DNA of 64,000 nt from Bradyrhizobium sp. CB82 (GCF_029714405.1 NZ_CP121650.1:7259001-7323000), one strand, 5' to 3'. Shown: positions 44,711 to 55,708, numbered from the stretch's first letter. The notes: generated by a model not told the origin, from the sequence alone. Numbers and translations: made by a program.

Positions 44711-45517
44711 TCAGTTGCCAGCCTTCGCCAACAGCTTTTCGACGTATGGCTTCAGATCAGGCTGGAAATGCACGTGCTCTACGAGACGAGCGAAATGAGC
44801 AAAGGTCCGCGGATATTCATCCCGCACCGCCGGATGCAGGATCCTGTCCAGCCCGAGCTTGTGCAACTGGTCGGCCCGCGCATGCTCGTTCATGAACAGC
44901 GCAAGTTCGGCCGCAAAGCAGATATCAGGCAACGTGATCCCGTTTCCCACCAGTGTATCCCGCCGCGGCGACAAGGCCTGTTCGAGCCCCGACATGTAGA
45001 TCGCGAACGCCTCCTTCGCGCGGGCGTGAATGCTCGCATCGACTGTGCCACCCGACAGCGCAAGAAGATAGATCTGCGTATCCCTCGCAAATACCAGGCT
45101 GACATCGAGAAAGCCGTCGATCCTGGAGGCTTCATAGGCGTCTCGACCGTAGAGCCGGTACGTCGCTTCCCCCAGACGCGCCACTGCCCGCATGATGCTG
45201 TTGGACTCGAAGATCCCAACCTCGCCGCCGGGCCCGAAGGCGGCCGGCACATTGCCGAACGGCTGCGCCGCCAGAAAGGCATCGGTCTTAAAGAGCTGCG
45301 CGCCGGTCAGCCCGACCCGCCCGGTGCGCGCGAGGGATGACAGCGATTGGCGCTCCTCCTCGGCCAGAGGACGGGCGTCGTAATCCCACAGCCAGCCTCT
45401 CAGTTCCTTGGCGGCCGCGCCCCTGACCTCGACATCCACGCTGCAGAACCGTGCAGCGATGGTTGCCTTCCACACACGCGGGTTCGGCAGATATGAGAAG
45501 ATGCGCAAATCGGCCAT
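44711..45517 (-). CDS. Glutathione S-transferase family protein
   Basis: A 268-residue GST-like protein. The first ~85 residues contain an unusual thioredoxin-like part (LRIFSYLPNPRVWKATIAAR), with GIFESNSIMRAVARLG as the usual glutathione-binding ESxxI motif. An all-helical C-terminal domain follows, resembling the eEF1B-gamma-like group (GITLPDICFAAELALFMN). A 35-residue insert separates the first two strands from the rest. It is within the acyl-CoA operon. Function unknown. Confidence 0.7.
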   Translation of the reverse strand: MADLRIFSYLPNPRVWKATIAARFCSVDVEVRGAAAKELRGWLWDYDARPLAEEERQSLSSLARTGRVGLTGAQLFKTDAFLAAQPFGNVPAAFGPGGEVGIFESNSIMRAVARLGEATYRLYGRDAYEASRIDGFLDVSLVFARDTQIYLLALSGGTVDASIHARAKEAFAIYMSGLEQALSPRRDTLVGNGITLPDICFAAELALFMNEHARADQLHKLGLDRILHPAVRDEYPRTFAHFARLVEHVHFQPDLKPYVEKLLAKAGN

Positions 45518-45565
45518 CGTGGATTTCTCCTGATGAACTCGCAGGTAAGCGCCGGAGCAGAACCG

Positions 45566-46765
45566 CTACTCCGAGCTTGCGTCCAGAATGTCGCCGAACG
45601 GCTCCCAGCGGGAGCCGTTCCAGCGCTGAAGCTGAAGCTGCGTCCAGATCATGTTGTTGCTGTCGCTGGTGTTGATCTTGATGCCGGGCAGCGCGGTCGG
45701 CAGATCAAAGTTCTTCAGCGACTTTGCCTGCTTGATGATGTTCTCGCGCGAAAGATCGTCGCCGCATTGCTTGAGGATCTGTTCGAGCACCATGCCCTGC
45801 TGGTACCCGGTCAGGTAACTGGTGTTTGTGATGTCGGAGCCGGCCAGATATCGCTCGAAGAAGGCGCGATAGGCCTTGACCGCCTCATCGTCCGTCCATT
45901 TCTGGTCGTTCGGGTCCTTGTTCGGGGTGCCGACAATGACACCGACCGAATTTTCGAGGCCTGCGGGCCTCAGCGTGCCGGCGACCGACGACGACGGGAA
46001 GTTGATCAGGACCGTCGCTTTCCATCCGGTCTCGGCTGCACGACGGATCGCCTGTGCCGCGAATTTCGGCGTGCCCGCGACGAACAGCGCCTGCGCGCCG
46101 GAGCTCTTGAGCGCAACGACCTGCGAGTCGACCGTCGGCTCCGTGACCTCGTAGCTGGCGGTGACCACACGCTTGTCGAAATCGGCGCCAAGCACCGCCT
46201 TGAAGGCGTTGACGTAGTCGCGGCCGAGATCATCGTTCTGGTAGAGGATTGCGTATTTCGCCGCGGGCAGCGCCCGCGTCAGGTATTTTGCGTAGATCTT
46301 GCCTTCGGTGTCGTAGCTGACGAGACCGGTGGTCGTCAGCGGATAGTCCTTGACGTTGGTGAACTTGCTCGCGCCGGTGACAATCGCAATAGACGGCACG
46401 CGCTTCGCAGCGAGATATTTGGCGACAGCCGAGTTGCCCGCTGTGCCGAGCTGGCTGAACATGAACGCGACCTCGTCGCTTTCCACCAGCCTTCGCGCGT
46501 GCTCGAAAGCCTTGGGGGGACTATAGGCATCGTCGAGCATGACATATTCGATCTTGCGGCCGTTGATGCCGCCGCGATCGTTGATCGATTGCACATAGGC
46601 CTGCACGCCCTGCCCGACCTGACCGATCGAGGAGGCGGGTCCACTCAGGGGAAAGATGCCGCCGATCTTGATTTTCGTCGCTGTGACGCCGGGCGCATCC
46701 CCCGCCCAACAGGGCGCGGACATCGTAATCACCAGTGCGCAAACCAGTCTCATGCCCCAGGACAT
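45566..46765 (-). CDS. Liv-type ABC solute-binding protein (orphan)
   Basis: A 399-residue periplasmic binding protein. A signal peptide (MRLVCALVITMSAPCWA) precedes the type I binding fold: IKIGGIFPLSGPASSIGQV, YVQSINDRGGINGRKIEYVM and LTTTGLVSYDTEGK. GGAGGG lies eight bases before the ATG at 46765. No permease or ATPase genes accompany it, so it must share a transporter encoded elsewhere. It probably binds the substrate of the surrounding catabolic operon. Confidence 0.82.
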   Translation of the reverse strand: MSWGMRLVCALVITMSAPCWAGDAPGVTATKIKIGGIFPLSGPASSIGQVGQGVQAYVQSINDRGGINGRKIEYVMLDDAYSPPKAFEHARRLVESDEVAFMFSQLGTAGNSAVAKYLAAKRVPSIAIVTGASKFTNVKDYPLTTTGLVSYDTEGKIYAKYLTRALPAAKYAILYQNDDLGRDYVNAFKAVLGADFDKRVVTASYEVTEPTVDSQVVALKSSGAQALFVAGTPKFAAQAIRRAAETGWKATVLINFPSSSVAGTLRPAGLENSVGVIVGTPNKDPNDQKWTDDEAVKAYRAFFERYLAGSDITNTSYLTGYQQGMVLEQILKQCGDDLSRENIIKQAKSLKNFDLPTALPGIKINTSDSNNMIWTQLQLQRWNGSRWEPFGDILDASSE

Positions 46766-46837
46766 CGCAGATTCCCTCCATTGTTGTTTACGCACGCCCT
46801 GCCTGCGGCAAGGCGTGACAGACTTCCGGTGGCCGCG

Positions 46838-47998
46838 TCAGGCGGCCAGCTTGAGGATCTTGACGATGTCGCCGGGCTCACGGATCGGCTGAGGGTTCGC
46901 CCGCGTGAAGATCGAGAGCATTGCGTTCTTGCCGATCAACTCGAAATGGTCCTCGGCAACGCCGACGTCCGCGAGCCTCCGCGGCAAGCCGAGCTCCGCG
47001 ACGAACGTCGCGAAAGCGTCGCTGGCATCCAGTTCCGGTGCGCCAAGCGCCGCTGCGACCAACCTCTGTGCGGCTTCCGTGGCGGGGCGATTGTATCGGA
47101 GCACGCTTGGCATCATCACCGCCGTGCAGAAATAATGCGGCACGTCGCAGGTCCCGCCAAGGACATGGCCGATGGCATGGCTGGCGCCCATCGGAACGCG
47201 CGACTGCAAGCCGAAGGCCGACATCCAGGACCCCAACTGGCAGCTCAGCCGCGCCGCTTCATCGTTCGGATTATCCCTGGTGCGACGGAGCCCGTCGGAC
47301 AGATAACGCAATCCCTGCTGGCACACGGCGTCGACGAGCACATTGGGACGGCTGGAGCAGATCGCCTCGATGCCGTGATCCATTGCGCGCGTGCCAGATC
47401 CCAGCCAAAGCTTCTCGGGCGTGTATCTGGTGATCGCCGAATCAAGGATGATGCTACGCGGCATCATCATCGGGTGATTGAAAATCTGCTTCAGCTTGCG
47501 GCTGGTGTCGGTGACCAGCGCGCCCGAATTGTATTCGCCGCCGGAGAGCGTGCTCGGGATGGCGATCATCCGCACCTTCGGGGTCCGGAATGGCCCGAAG
47601 CGGCGGTCCGGCGTGGTTTCGAAGCCATCGAGCCCCATTGGCTCAAAAATCTCGTGCTCCATGCACATCAGCACGATCTTTGCCGCATCGACCACCGAAC
47701 CGCCGCCAATCGCGACGACGAGGTCAGCCTGGGCGTCCTTGGCCTGCCGAGCGATCTGCGTCACCACGTCCCGGGTCGTGTGCTGCGGCACCCCGTCAAA
47801 GGTCGCGGCATGGCGCGCGCCGAGCGCCGTCCGGATCCTCTCGATCTCGTCGGTCGTGGTGTTGAGCGTGCGGCTCGCGATCAGATAGACGCGCTTGGCG
47901 CCCAGCCGCTCTGCCTCCTCCCGCAACGCCTCCGCCGCGGGCTTGCCGTAGATCACGGTTTCCATGGTGGGATATTGATGGCTACCGACGACGGGCAT
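46838..47998 (-). CDS. Iron-containing alcohol dehydrogenase / maleylacetate reductase-like
   Basis: A 386-residue group III dehydrogenase. The NAD-binding segment is DLVVAIGGGSVVDAAKIVL. Metal-binding positions include the Asp/His of GSGTRAMDHGIEAI and the His residues in PMGASHAIGHVLGGTCDVPH. It resembles maleylacetate reductases and Fe-ADHs. GGGAGGAAGAGC precedes the ATG. It may reduce a keto or aldehyde intermediate of the operon pathway. Confidence 0.82.
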   Translation of the reverse strand: MPVVGSHQYPTMETVIYGKPAAEALREEAERLGAKRVYLIASRTLNTTTDEIERIRTALGARHAATFDGVPQHTTRDVVTQIARQAKDAQADLVVAIGGGSVVDAAKIVLMCMEHEIFEPMGLDGFETTPDRRFGPFRTPKVRMIAIPSTLSGGEYNSGALVTDTSRKLKQIFNHPMMMPRSIILDSAITRYTPEKLWLGSGTRAMDHGIEAICSSRPNVLVDAVCQQGLRYLSDGLRRTRDNPNDEAARLSCQLGSWMSAFGLQSRVPMGASHAIGHVLGGTCDVPHYFCTAVMMPSVLRYNRPATEAAQRLVAAALGAPELDASDAFATFVAELGLPRRLADVGVAEDHFELIGKNAMLSIFTRANPQPIREPGDIVKILKLAA

Positions 47999-48098
47999 GC
48001 TCTTCCTCCCTGGTGTACTTTTCTCTGCACCGCTGCGGCGTCAGCGTCGCGAAGCCGTCAGCTATCCCAGTGTTGACGTGCTCGTATCTCATCCTTCG

Positions 48099-49109
48099 TC
48101 AGGCGACCGCGCGCACCCGCTGCGTCTCGACCCTGCCGTCAAGGAAGCCGGTCAACCGCTGGCGGATGATCGCTTCCGCCTCTGCCATGATGCGGTCGAT
48201 CAACTCCTTGACCGTCGGGATGTCGTGGATCAGCCCGACCACCATGCCGCAACTCCACGCACCCGCATCCATCTCACCATCGACCATCACCTTCGGATAG
48301 ACGCCGGCCACCTGGTCGAGGATATCGTCGATCTTCAGATTTGCGCCCTTCTCGCGCTCGATCTCGAGCAGCTCGTCGACGCCCTTGTTCTTCAGCACGC
48401 GCTCGGTATTGCGAAGCGCGCGCATCACGAGGACCGTGTCGAGCTCGGTCGCCTTGACCAGCGCCTGCTTCACGTTGTCGTGGACCGGCGCTTCCTTGGT
48501 GGCGACGAAGCGGGTGCCCATGTTCATGCCGGCCGCGCCCATCGCGAGCGCACCAACTAGGCTGCGCCCGTCCGCCATGCCGCCGGAGGCCACGAACGGG
48601 ATCTTCAGCTCATCCGCCGCCCGCGGCAGCAGGATCATGTTGGGGATGTCGTCCTCGCCGGGATGACCGCCGCACTCGAAACCGTCGACACTGACGGCGT
48701 CGCAGCCGATCTTCTCGGCCTTCAGCGAATGCCGCACCGAGGTGCATTTGTGGATCACCCTGATGCCGGCGGCCTTCAGCGCCGGCATGTAGGCCTCTGG
48801 GCTCCGGCCCGCTGTCTCGACCGCCTTGATGCCGCCTTCGCGGATGGCTGCAATGTACTCCGGATAGGGCGGAGCCGACAGTGTCGGCAGGAAGGTCAGG
48901 TTCACGCCGAACGGCTTGTCGGTCATGTCACGGCAGCGCGCGATCTCCTTGGCGAGGAGCTCCGGCGTTTTCTGCGTCAGGCCAGTGATGATGCCGAGAC
49001 CGCCGGCATTCGACACGGCCGCGGCCATCTCGGCGAAGCCGACATAGTGCATGCCGCCCTGGATGATCGGATGCTGGATGCCGAACAGTTCGGTGATTGC
49101 TGTCTTCAC
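48099..49109 (-). CDS. Nitronate monooxygenase-family flavoprotein
   Basis: A 336-residue FMN TIM-barrel protein of the 2-nitropropane dioxygenase family. It has IQHPIIQGGMHYVGFAEMAA, GGLGIITGLTQKTP, VDGFECGGHPGEDD and the phosphate-binding SGGMADGRSLVGALAMGA. Members of this ECGGHPGE group occur in acyl-CoA catabolic operons, including the steroid-degrading IpdC group, where the role is hydroxylation and not nitronate oxidation (family knowledge). GTG start with GGAG upstream. It is next to a thiolase and two acyl-CoA dehydrogenases, which favours such a role. Confidence 0.8.
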   Translation of the reverse strand: MKTAITELFGIQHPIIQGGMHYVGFAEMAAAVSNAGGLGIITGLTQKTPELLAKEIARCRDMTDKPFGVNLTFLPTLSAPPYPEYIAAIREGGIKAVETAGRSPEAYMPALKAAGIRVIHKCTSVRHSLKAEKIGCDAVSVDGFECGGHPGEDDIPNMILLPRAADELKIPFVASGGMADGRSLVGALAMGAAGMNMGTRFVATKEAPVHDNVKQALVKATELDTVLVMRALRNTERVLKNKGVDELLEIEREKGANLKIDDILDQVAGVYPKVMVDGEMDAGAWSCGMVVGLIHDIPTVKELIDRIMAEAEAIIRQRLTGFLDGRVETQRVRAVA

Positions 49110-49128
49110 GTGAAAACTCCGTTTCCGA

Positions 49129-50316
49129 TCAGTGGACGATTTCGAACAGACCGGCCGCGCCCATACCGCCGCCGATGCACATGGTCACCACGCCGTACTT
49201 CGCCTTGCGCCGCCGGCCTTCGAGCAGGATATGCCCCGTAAGCCGCGCGCCGGTCATGCCATAGGGATGACCGATCGCGATCGAGCCGCCGTTGACGTTC
49301 AGCTTATTCGGATCGATCCCGAGCTTGTCGCGGCAATAGATCACCTGAACCGCATAAGCCTCGTTGAGCTCCCAGAGATCGATGTCATCGATCTTGAGGT
49401 TGTGACGCTTGAGGAGCCGCGGGATCGCAGCAACCGGGCCGACGCCCATTTCGTCCGGCTCGACGCCGGCGGCGACGAAGCCGCGGAAGATGCCGAGCGG
49501 CTTCAAGCCCTTCTGCGCGGCGATTCTGTCGCTCATGATCACGCAAGCGGAGGCGCCATCCGAGAGCTGGCTGGCATTGCCTGCGCTGATGGTCTTGCCC
49601 TCGAACACCGGCTTGATCTTTGCAAGGCCCTCGGCGGTCGTGTCAGGACGCGGGCCCTCGTCCTTCGACAAGGTCACCTGCTGATACGTCACTTCCTTGG
49701 TGTCCTTGTTGACGACGGCCATCTTGGTCGTGATCGGCACGATCTCGTCATTGAAGCGGCCGCCCTGAAGCGCGGCACCGACACGGCGCTGGCATTCGAG
49801 GCTGTACTCGTCCTGCTGGTCGCGTCCGATCTTGTAACGATCGGCAACCACTTCAGCCGTCTCCAGCATCGACATGTACATCTCTGGCTTCATCGCCATC
49901 AGTTCGTCGTCGATGGCGTGGAAGCGATTCATGTGATCGTTCTGCACCAGGCTGATCGATTCGATGCCGCCGCCGATCGCGATCTCGACGCCGTCGAGCA
50001 TCACCGAACGCGCAGCCACCGCGATCGCCTGCAAACCGGAAGCACACTGGCGGTCGATCGTGGTGCCGGCCACCGTGACAGGCAGGCCGGCGCGGATTGC
50101 GCCCTTGCGGGCGACATTCATCACCATGGTGCCCTGCTGCATCGCGCAGCCCGTCACCACGTCTTCGACTTCGCCGGGCGCGATCCCTGCGCGCTTCACG
50201 GCCTCCGCCATCACATGCCCGGCCAGGGTTGGACCGTCAGTGTTGTTGAGCGCGCCCCGATAGGCCTTGCCGACCCCGGTACGCGCGGTGGAAACGATCA
50301 CTGCTTCAGTCGTCAT
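49129..50316 (-). CDS. Acetyl-CoA acetyltransferase (thiolase)
   Basis: A 395-residue thiolase. The nucleophilic Cys is in TIDRQCASGLQAI, the His is in NGGSIAIGHPYGMTGARL and the second Cys is in VVTMCIGGGMGAAGLFE. The NEAYAVQ segment is typical (NEAFA in most). It cleaves a 3-ketoacyl-CoA into acetyl-CoA and a shorter acyl-CoA. Start at ATG 50316. It lies 13 bases after the acyl-CoA dehydrogenase gene. Confidence 0.9.
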   Translation of the reverse strand: MTTEAVIVSTARTGVGKAYRGALNNTDGPTLAGHVMAEAVKRAGIAPGEVEDVVTGCAMQQGTMVMNVARKGAIRAGLPVTVAGTTIDRQCASGLQAIAVAARSVMLDGVEIAIGGGIESISLVQNDHMNRFHAIDDELMAMKPEMYMSMLETAEVVADRYKIGRDQQDEYSLECQRRVGAALQGGRFNDEIVPITTKMAVVNKDTKEVTYQQVTLSKDEGPRPDTTAEGLAKIKPVFEGKTISAGNASQLSDGASACVIMSDRIAAQKGLKPLGIFRGFVAAGVEPDEMGVGPVAAIPRLLKRHNLKIDDIDLWELNEAYAVQVIYCRDKLGIDPNKLNVNGGSIAIGHPYGMTGARLTGHILLEGRRRKAKYGVVTMCIGGGMGAAGLFEIVH

Positions 50317-50329
50317 GTGTGCCTCTCTG

Positions 50330-51460
50330 CTAGGCGGCCGCATCGAGCTGCGCGTAGCGCAACAGGTGAAAGGCGGGATCGCCGAATTGGATGTTGATGG
50401 AGGAAATCCGCTTGAAATAATGTCCGACGTTCAATTCTTCGGTCATGCCCATACCGCCGTGCAGCTGCACCGCCTGGTCGGAGATGAATCTGCCGGCATA
50501 GCCGATCTTCGACTTGGAGCCCGACGCGAGACGCGAGACACCGGGCTCGCCTGCATCCAGGCTGAGCGTGAGGTGCTGCATCAATGAGAGCGCTTCCTGA
50601 TGGGCGATGAACATATCGACCATCCGATGCTGCAGCACCTGGAACGAGCCGATCGTCGTGCCGAACTGTTTGCGGGTCTTGGAATAGTCCAGCGTCGCGG
50701 CATTCAATTCAGCCATCGCACCGACGGCCTCGGCGCAGAGCGCGCCCATGGCACGGTCGCGGCAGGCTTCCAGCGCGGCCACCCCCTTGCCCTCCTCACC
50801 CAGCAGTTGGCCGGCGACGCCACGCAGGCTGATCTCCGCCGCGCGGCGGCCATCAATCGTCTTGAAACTCTGTAGAGCCAAATTGGCGGCCCGGCGATCA
50901 ACCACGAAGAGACTGACGCCGCCGCGATCGCGCTGTTGACCAGAAGTGCGCGCCGAAACGATCAGAAAGTCCGCCCAGGGCGCGCCGATGACCGCGGTCT
51001 TCCCGCCGGTCAACACATAGTCGTTTCCCTGGCGCCGTGCCGTGGTGGTGACGTTGGCGAGATCGAAGCGCGAGTTCTTTTCGGTCCAGGCCAGCGCCCA
51101 GGTCCTGGTGCCAGCGATGATGCCCGGAATGAACGCCTGTTTCTGTTCGGCGGATCCGACGCGCTCGAGCAGGCCGCCCGCGAGCACAACGGTCTCGACG
51201 AAGGGCTCGACCACGAGATGACGGCCGAACTCCTGCATGACGATCATGGTCGACAGCGCGCCGCCGCCGAGACCGCCGACGTCCTCGGAGAACGGCGCCG
51301 CCAGCAGGCCTAGCTCGGCAAATGACTGCCATTGACTGCGGCTGTACCCCTCTTCGCTCGCGACGGTCTTACGGCGCGCATCGAAACCATACTGGTCGCG
51401 CAGCAGGCGCTGGACGCTGGATCGAAGCAGCTCCTGCTCTTCCGTGAACTGGATATCCAT
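50330..51460 (-). CDS. Acyl-CoA dehydrogenase, beta-type subunit candidate
   Basis: A 376-residue acyl-CoA dehydrogenase. It has QLLRSSVQRLLRDQYGFDA-like N-terminal helices (starting MDIQFTEEQELLRSS), DYVLTGGKTAVIGAPWADFL in the beta-domain and the ending QLHGGMGMTEELNVGHYFKR. The middle-domain flavin motif is degenerate and the catalytic-base segment differs from YEGT. Adjacent to another acyl-CoA dehydrogenase gene, it may form a heteromeric enzyme as described for steroid side-chain dehydrogenases. GGGAGGAATCGG precedes the ATG. Confidence 0.8.
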   Translation of the reverse strand: MDIQFTEEQELLRSSVQRLLRDQYGFDARRKTVASEEGYSRSQWQSFAELGLLAAPFSEDVGGLGGGALSTMIVMQEFGRHLVVEPFVETVVLAGGLLERVGSAEQKQAFIPGIIAGTRTWALAWTEKNSRFDLANVTTTARRQGNDYVLTGGKTAVIGAPWADFLIVSARTSGQQRDRGGVSLFVVDRRAANLALQSFKTIDGRRAAEISLRGVAGQLLGEEGKGVAALEACRDRAMGALCAEAVGAMAELNAATLDYSKTRKQFGTTIGSFQVLQHRMVDMFIAHQEALSLMQHLTLSLDAGEPGVSRLASGSKSKIGYAGRFISDQAVQLHGGMGMTEELNVGHYFKRISSINIQFGDPAFHLLRYAQLDAAA

Positions 51461-51485
51461 CCGATTCCTCCCGTGCCGCCGTTCG

Positions 51486-52667
<1,182 letters not shown>

Positions 52668-52678
52668 CGGCGTGCTCT

Positions 52679-53416
52679 CTACCACTTCTCGCCGAAGGGA
52701 CGGATCTCGAGCTCGAACGTCCAGGCGCTCTTGGGCTGCTGGTAGAGCTGCCAATAGGACGCGGCCACCGACGCCGGCGGCATCAGCAGGTCCGGATTGT
52801 CGAGCGCATTGGGGCCGAGCGCTTCGAGCCGGCGCTGCCGCACCCATTCGGTATCGACGCCGGAGTCGATGATGAGGTGCGCGACATGAATGTTCTTCGG
52901 CCCGAGCTCTCGCGCCATCGCCTGTGCGACGGCTCGCAGGCCGAACTTGGCGCTGGCAAAGGCGGTATAGCCGGAGCCGCCGCGCAAGCTCGCAGTCGCG
53001 CCGGTGAAGAAGATGTTGCCTTCGCCACGCGGTAGCATCAACCGCGCCGCCTCGCGCCCCGCAAGGAAGCCGGAATAGCAGGCCATCTCCCAGACCTTTC
53101 GGAACACCCGTTCGGTGGTGTCGAGGATCGGGAAATTGACGTTGGCGCCGATGTTGAAGATGCAGACTTCGAGCGGCGCGTGCTTGTCGGCGTCGTTCAG
53201 GAAGGAGATGATTTCCTCCTCCTTGCGCGCGTCCAGTGAGCGCGCGTGGATCTCGCCGCCTGCGGCCTCGATGTCCTTGACCAGTGGCGCGAGCTTGTCG
53301 CCATTGCGGCGGCCAGCGAAGACCGTGAAGCCTTCGGCGGCGAATTTCTTGGCAATCTCGCCGCCGATGAAGTCACCGGCGCCAATCACCGCAACCGTCC
53401 TGTTTCTCTTCTGCAT
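52679..53416 (-). CDS. SDR-family oxidoreductase, Phe in place of catalytic Tyr
   Basis: A 245-residue protein with AVIGAGDFIGGEIAKKFAAE as cofactor loop, FNIGANVNFP in place of NNAG and GATASLRGGSGYTAFASAKF, where the residue four before the Lys is Phe. It ends EIRPFGEKW. It is a paralogue of the SDR at 43974. It may be a non-classical reductase or a structural component. It starts with GGAGAAG upstream of the ATG and is in the middle of the acyl-CoA operon. Confidence 0.75.
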   Translation of the reverse strand: MQKRNRTVAVIGAGDFIGGEIAKKFAAEGFTVFAGRRNGDKLAPLVKDIEAAGGEIHARSLDARKEEEIISFLNDADKHAPLEVCIFNIGANVNFPILDTTERVFRKVWEMACYSGFLAGREAARLMLPRGEGNIFFTGATASLRGGSGYTAFASAKFGLRAVAQAMARELGPKNIHVAHLIIDSGVDTEWVRQRRLEALGPNALDNPDLLMPPASVAASYWQLYQQPKSAWTFELEIRPFGEKW

Positions 53417-53461
53417 ATGACTTCTCCAGCTTCGTGAAATGTTGAGGCGATCTCGCCCGCT

Positions 53462-55015
53462 TCAGTTGCGCAGCGATTCCGCCAGCTTGCGTTTCAGCAA
53501 CTTGCCGGTCGACGTGGCCGGCAGCGCGTCCATGAGGATGATCTCGGACGGTCGCTTGTAGGAGGTGAGCTCAGGCGCGACATGCGCCATCACGTCCTGC
53601 GCGGTTGCCGAGGAGCCTTTGAGTAGCTGCACGAAGGCTACGATCTCTTCATTGCCTGGGACCTGCCGCCCGACCACGGCGCATTGCACCACGTCTGGAT
53701 GCGTGCTCAGCACCGCCTCGATCTCGGCCGGATAGACGTTGAAGCCGGAGCGAATGATCATCTCCTTGGTGCGGCCAACGATGAACATCGCATCGCCCTC
53801 GAAGCGCGCCAGGTCGCCGGTGTTGAACCAGCCGTCCGGATCGATCGCTTTCGCCGTGAGGTCGGGGGCGCGGTAATAGCCGCGCATCACGTTCGGTCCG
53901 CGGACGTGCAGTTCGCCGATCTCGCCGTTGGTCACGATGGTGCCGTCACGCGCGACGATTCGAGCCTCGATGCCCGGCACGAGAGTGCCGACCGAATTGT
54001 CGCTGCGCGGCGCCTCCGCCCGAACGCCGGAAATGCCGGGCGAACATTCGGTGATGCCAAAGGCGTTGCCAAGCGGAAGACCGAGCTCCTTCTCGACCCT
54101 TGCCTTGAGCTCGAGGTCGAGCGGCGCGCCGGCGACGCTCATCAGGCGCAGCGCACCGCGCTCCAGCTTCGGCAGGCCTGCCATCTGCTTGTATTCCAGC
54201 AGCCGCTGGTAGGTGGCGGGCACGCCGTTCAGGAGCGTGATGCCCTCCTCTGCCAATGCCTTGGCAAGCGCGGCGGGGTTGTATTTGGTGACCAGCCGGG
54301 TGACCGCACCGACCATCAGCGTCATCGTCAGAAGCGAGATGCCGACAATGTGCGAGATCGGCAGCACGCAATACTGCACGTCGTCCGCGGTCATGCTGCG
54401 CAAGGTCGCGGTGGTCCGGGCCGAGAACAGCAGGTTCCGGTGCGTGAGCATGACGCCCTTCGGCGTTCCGGTGGTTCCGGACGTGTAGATGAGCACAGCC
54501 ACCTGGCGTGCGCCGTCGGTCTCGACCGGCTCGGCCTTGGTTTCCCGGTTCAGCGCAGACACGCCGATGCCGTTGAGCGGCCCGACATCCTGGAGCGGAG
54601 CCTCATAACGCATCGCGTGTGCGGCCGCCTCTTCCGAGACCTTTGCCGTGAAGAACATGCGCCGAGCGCCGCTGTGATCCCTGATCTGGTCGAGCTCGCG
54701 CGGCGAAAGCCGCGGGTTGGCAACGATCGCCCAGGCATCGAGGCGGCTTGCGGCGAACAGCAGGCAGGCGAGCGCGATCGAATTTTCGCTGACGAGCATG
54801 ATGCGGTCACCGGCGCGGATGTCGAGCGCGCGCAGCGCGTCCGCGGTCGCACCGACCGCCCGGTCGAGCTCGCAATAGGTCAATTTGGCGTTGTCATCGA
54901 TCAGCGCTGTCCGATCGGGCGTGGCGGCAACATACGGGTCCATCACCTCATGGATGCGCTGCGGCAATGCATTCGTGATTTCGGCTGCAACCTGCTGCCA
55001 GTTCGCCAATGACAC
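53462..55015 (-). CDS. Acyl-CoA ligase (FadD-like)
   Basis: A 517-residue AMP-forming ligase. The P-loop is LIYTSGTTGTPKGVMLTHRN, the central motif is GNAFGITECSPG, the hinge is WFNTGDLARFEGDAMFIVG and the catalytic Lys is in LPATSTGKLLKRKLA. It activates a carboxylic acid to acyl-CoA to start beta-oxidation. The GTG at 55015 is just after GGGAG, so a TTG at 55009 with better spacing is possible. It precedes the SDR and acyl-CoA dehydrogenase genes. Confidence 0.87.
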   Translation of the reverse strand: MSLANWQQVAAEITNALPQRIHEVMDPYVAATPDRTALIDDNAKLTYCELDRAVGATADALRALDIRAGDRIMLVSENSIALACLLFAASRLDAWAIVANPRLSPRELDQIRDHSGARRMFFTAKVSEEAAAHAMRYEAPLQDVGPLNGIGVSALNRETKAEPVETDGARQVAVLIYTSGTTGTPKGVMLTHRNLLFSARTTATLRSMTADDVQYCVLPISHIVGISLLTMTLMVGAVTRLVTKYNPAALAKALAEEGITLLNGVPATYQRLLEYKQMAGLPKLERGALRLMSVAGAPLDLELKARVEKELGLPLGNAFGITECSPGISGVRAEAPRSDNSVGTLVPGIEARIVARDGTIVTNGEIGELHVRGPNVMRGYYRAPDLTAKAIDPDGWFNTGDLARFEGDAMFIVGRTKEMIIRSGFNVYPAEIEAVLSTHPDVVQCAVVGRQVPGNEEIVAFVQLLKGSSATAQDVMAHVAPELTSYKRPSEIILMDALPATSTGKLLKRKLAESLRN

Positions 55016-55069
55016 CTCCCATTGAAGAGGCCCTTTGCGGGCTCGGTTCTTTCTGATACCTCCGCGCCG

Positions 55070-55708
55070 TCAGGCGCTCTTGCGCCGCTCCGAGTTCAAT
55101 TGCGCGAGGATTTCGTCCTCGACGTCGCGCAAGCTGTCCTTGCCAAAATAGATCTCGTTGCCAACGAAGAACGTGGGAGAGCCGAACGTACCGCGCGCCA
55201 CAGCGTTGCTTGTATTCTCGATCAACCTTTTCTTGACGTCGTCGTCCTGGGCGCGGGCGCTAATGCGATCGATATCCAGCCCGGATGAAAGGAAGGCTTC
55301 GCGAAAGACCTGCGGATCGTCCATCTTCTTGGGCTCCACCCACATGTGGTGATAGGCCGCGCGGAAGTAGGGCTCGAACGCCCCCTCGAACTCCGCGGCA
55401 ACAGCGCCGCGCATCAGCGCAAGCGTGTTCACCGGGAAGAACGGGTTCATCGTGAACTTCGTGATGTTGTGTCGGCGCAGGAAGCGTTGGGTCTCGAGCG
55501 CATTGTATTCCGGCTTGTTCCTGATCCCGCGCAGCGACTCGGCGGGCGACATGTTGCCGGTCGCCTTGTAGACGCCACCGAGCAGCACCGGCACGTAGTC
55601 GAATTTGGCTCCCGTTCGCTGCTCGATGCCAGGCAGCGCGAGCTCGGCGAGGTAAGCGTTGGGACTGCCGAAATCGAAATGAAACTCGATCTTGAGCGGA
55701 GCAGCCAT
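55070..55708 (-). CDS. DsbA-like HCCA isomerase family protein
   Basis: A 212-residue kappa-GST/2-hydroxychromene-2-carboxylate isomerase family protein. It starts IEFHFDFGSPNAYLAELAL and ends with ARGTFGSPTFFVGNEIYFGK, with Ser in place of the active-site Cys (FGSP). Same family as the gene at 21186. First gene of the acyl-CoA operon, diverging from the HxlR gene across a 204-base region with two palindromes. Confidence 0.75.
   Translation of the reverse strand: MAAPLKIEFHFDFGSPNAYLAELALPGIEQRTGAKFDYVPVLLGGVYKATGNMSPAESLRGIRNKPEYNALETQRFLRRHNITKFTMNPFFPVNTLALMRGAVAAEFEGAFEPYFRAAYHHMWVEPKKMDDPQVFREAFLSSGLDIDRISARAQDDDVKKRLIENTSNAVARGTFGSPTFFVGNEIYFGKDSLRDVEDEILAQLNSERRKSA

Noticed and set aside
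45533..48076. An 847-codon plus-strand open frame
   Set aside because: It is antisense to the clear binding-protein and Fe-alcohol dehydrogenase genes; its product is Arg/His/Asp-rich with no motif, as expected for shadows in high-GC DNA.
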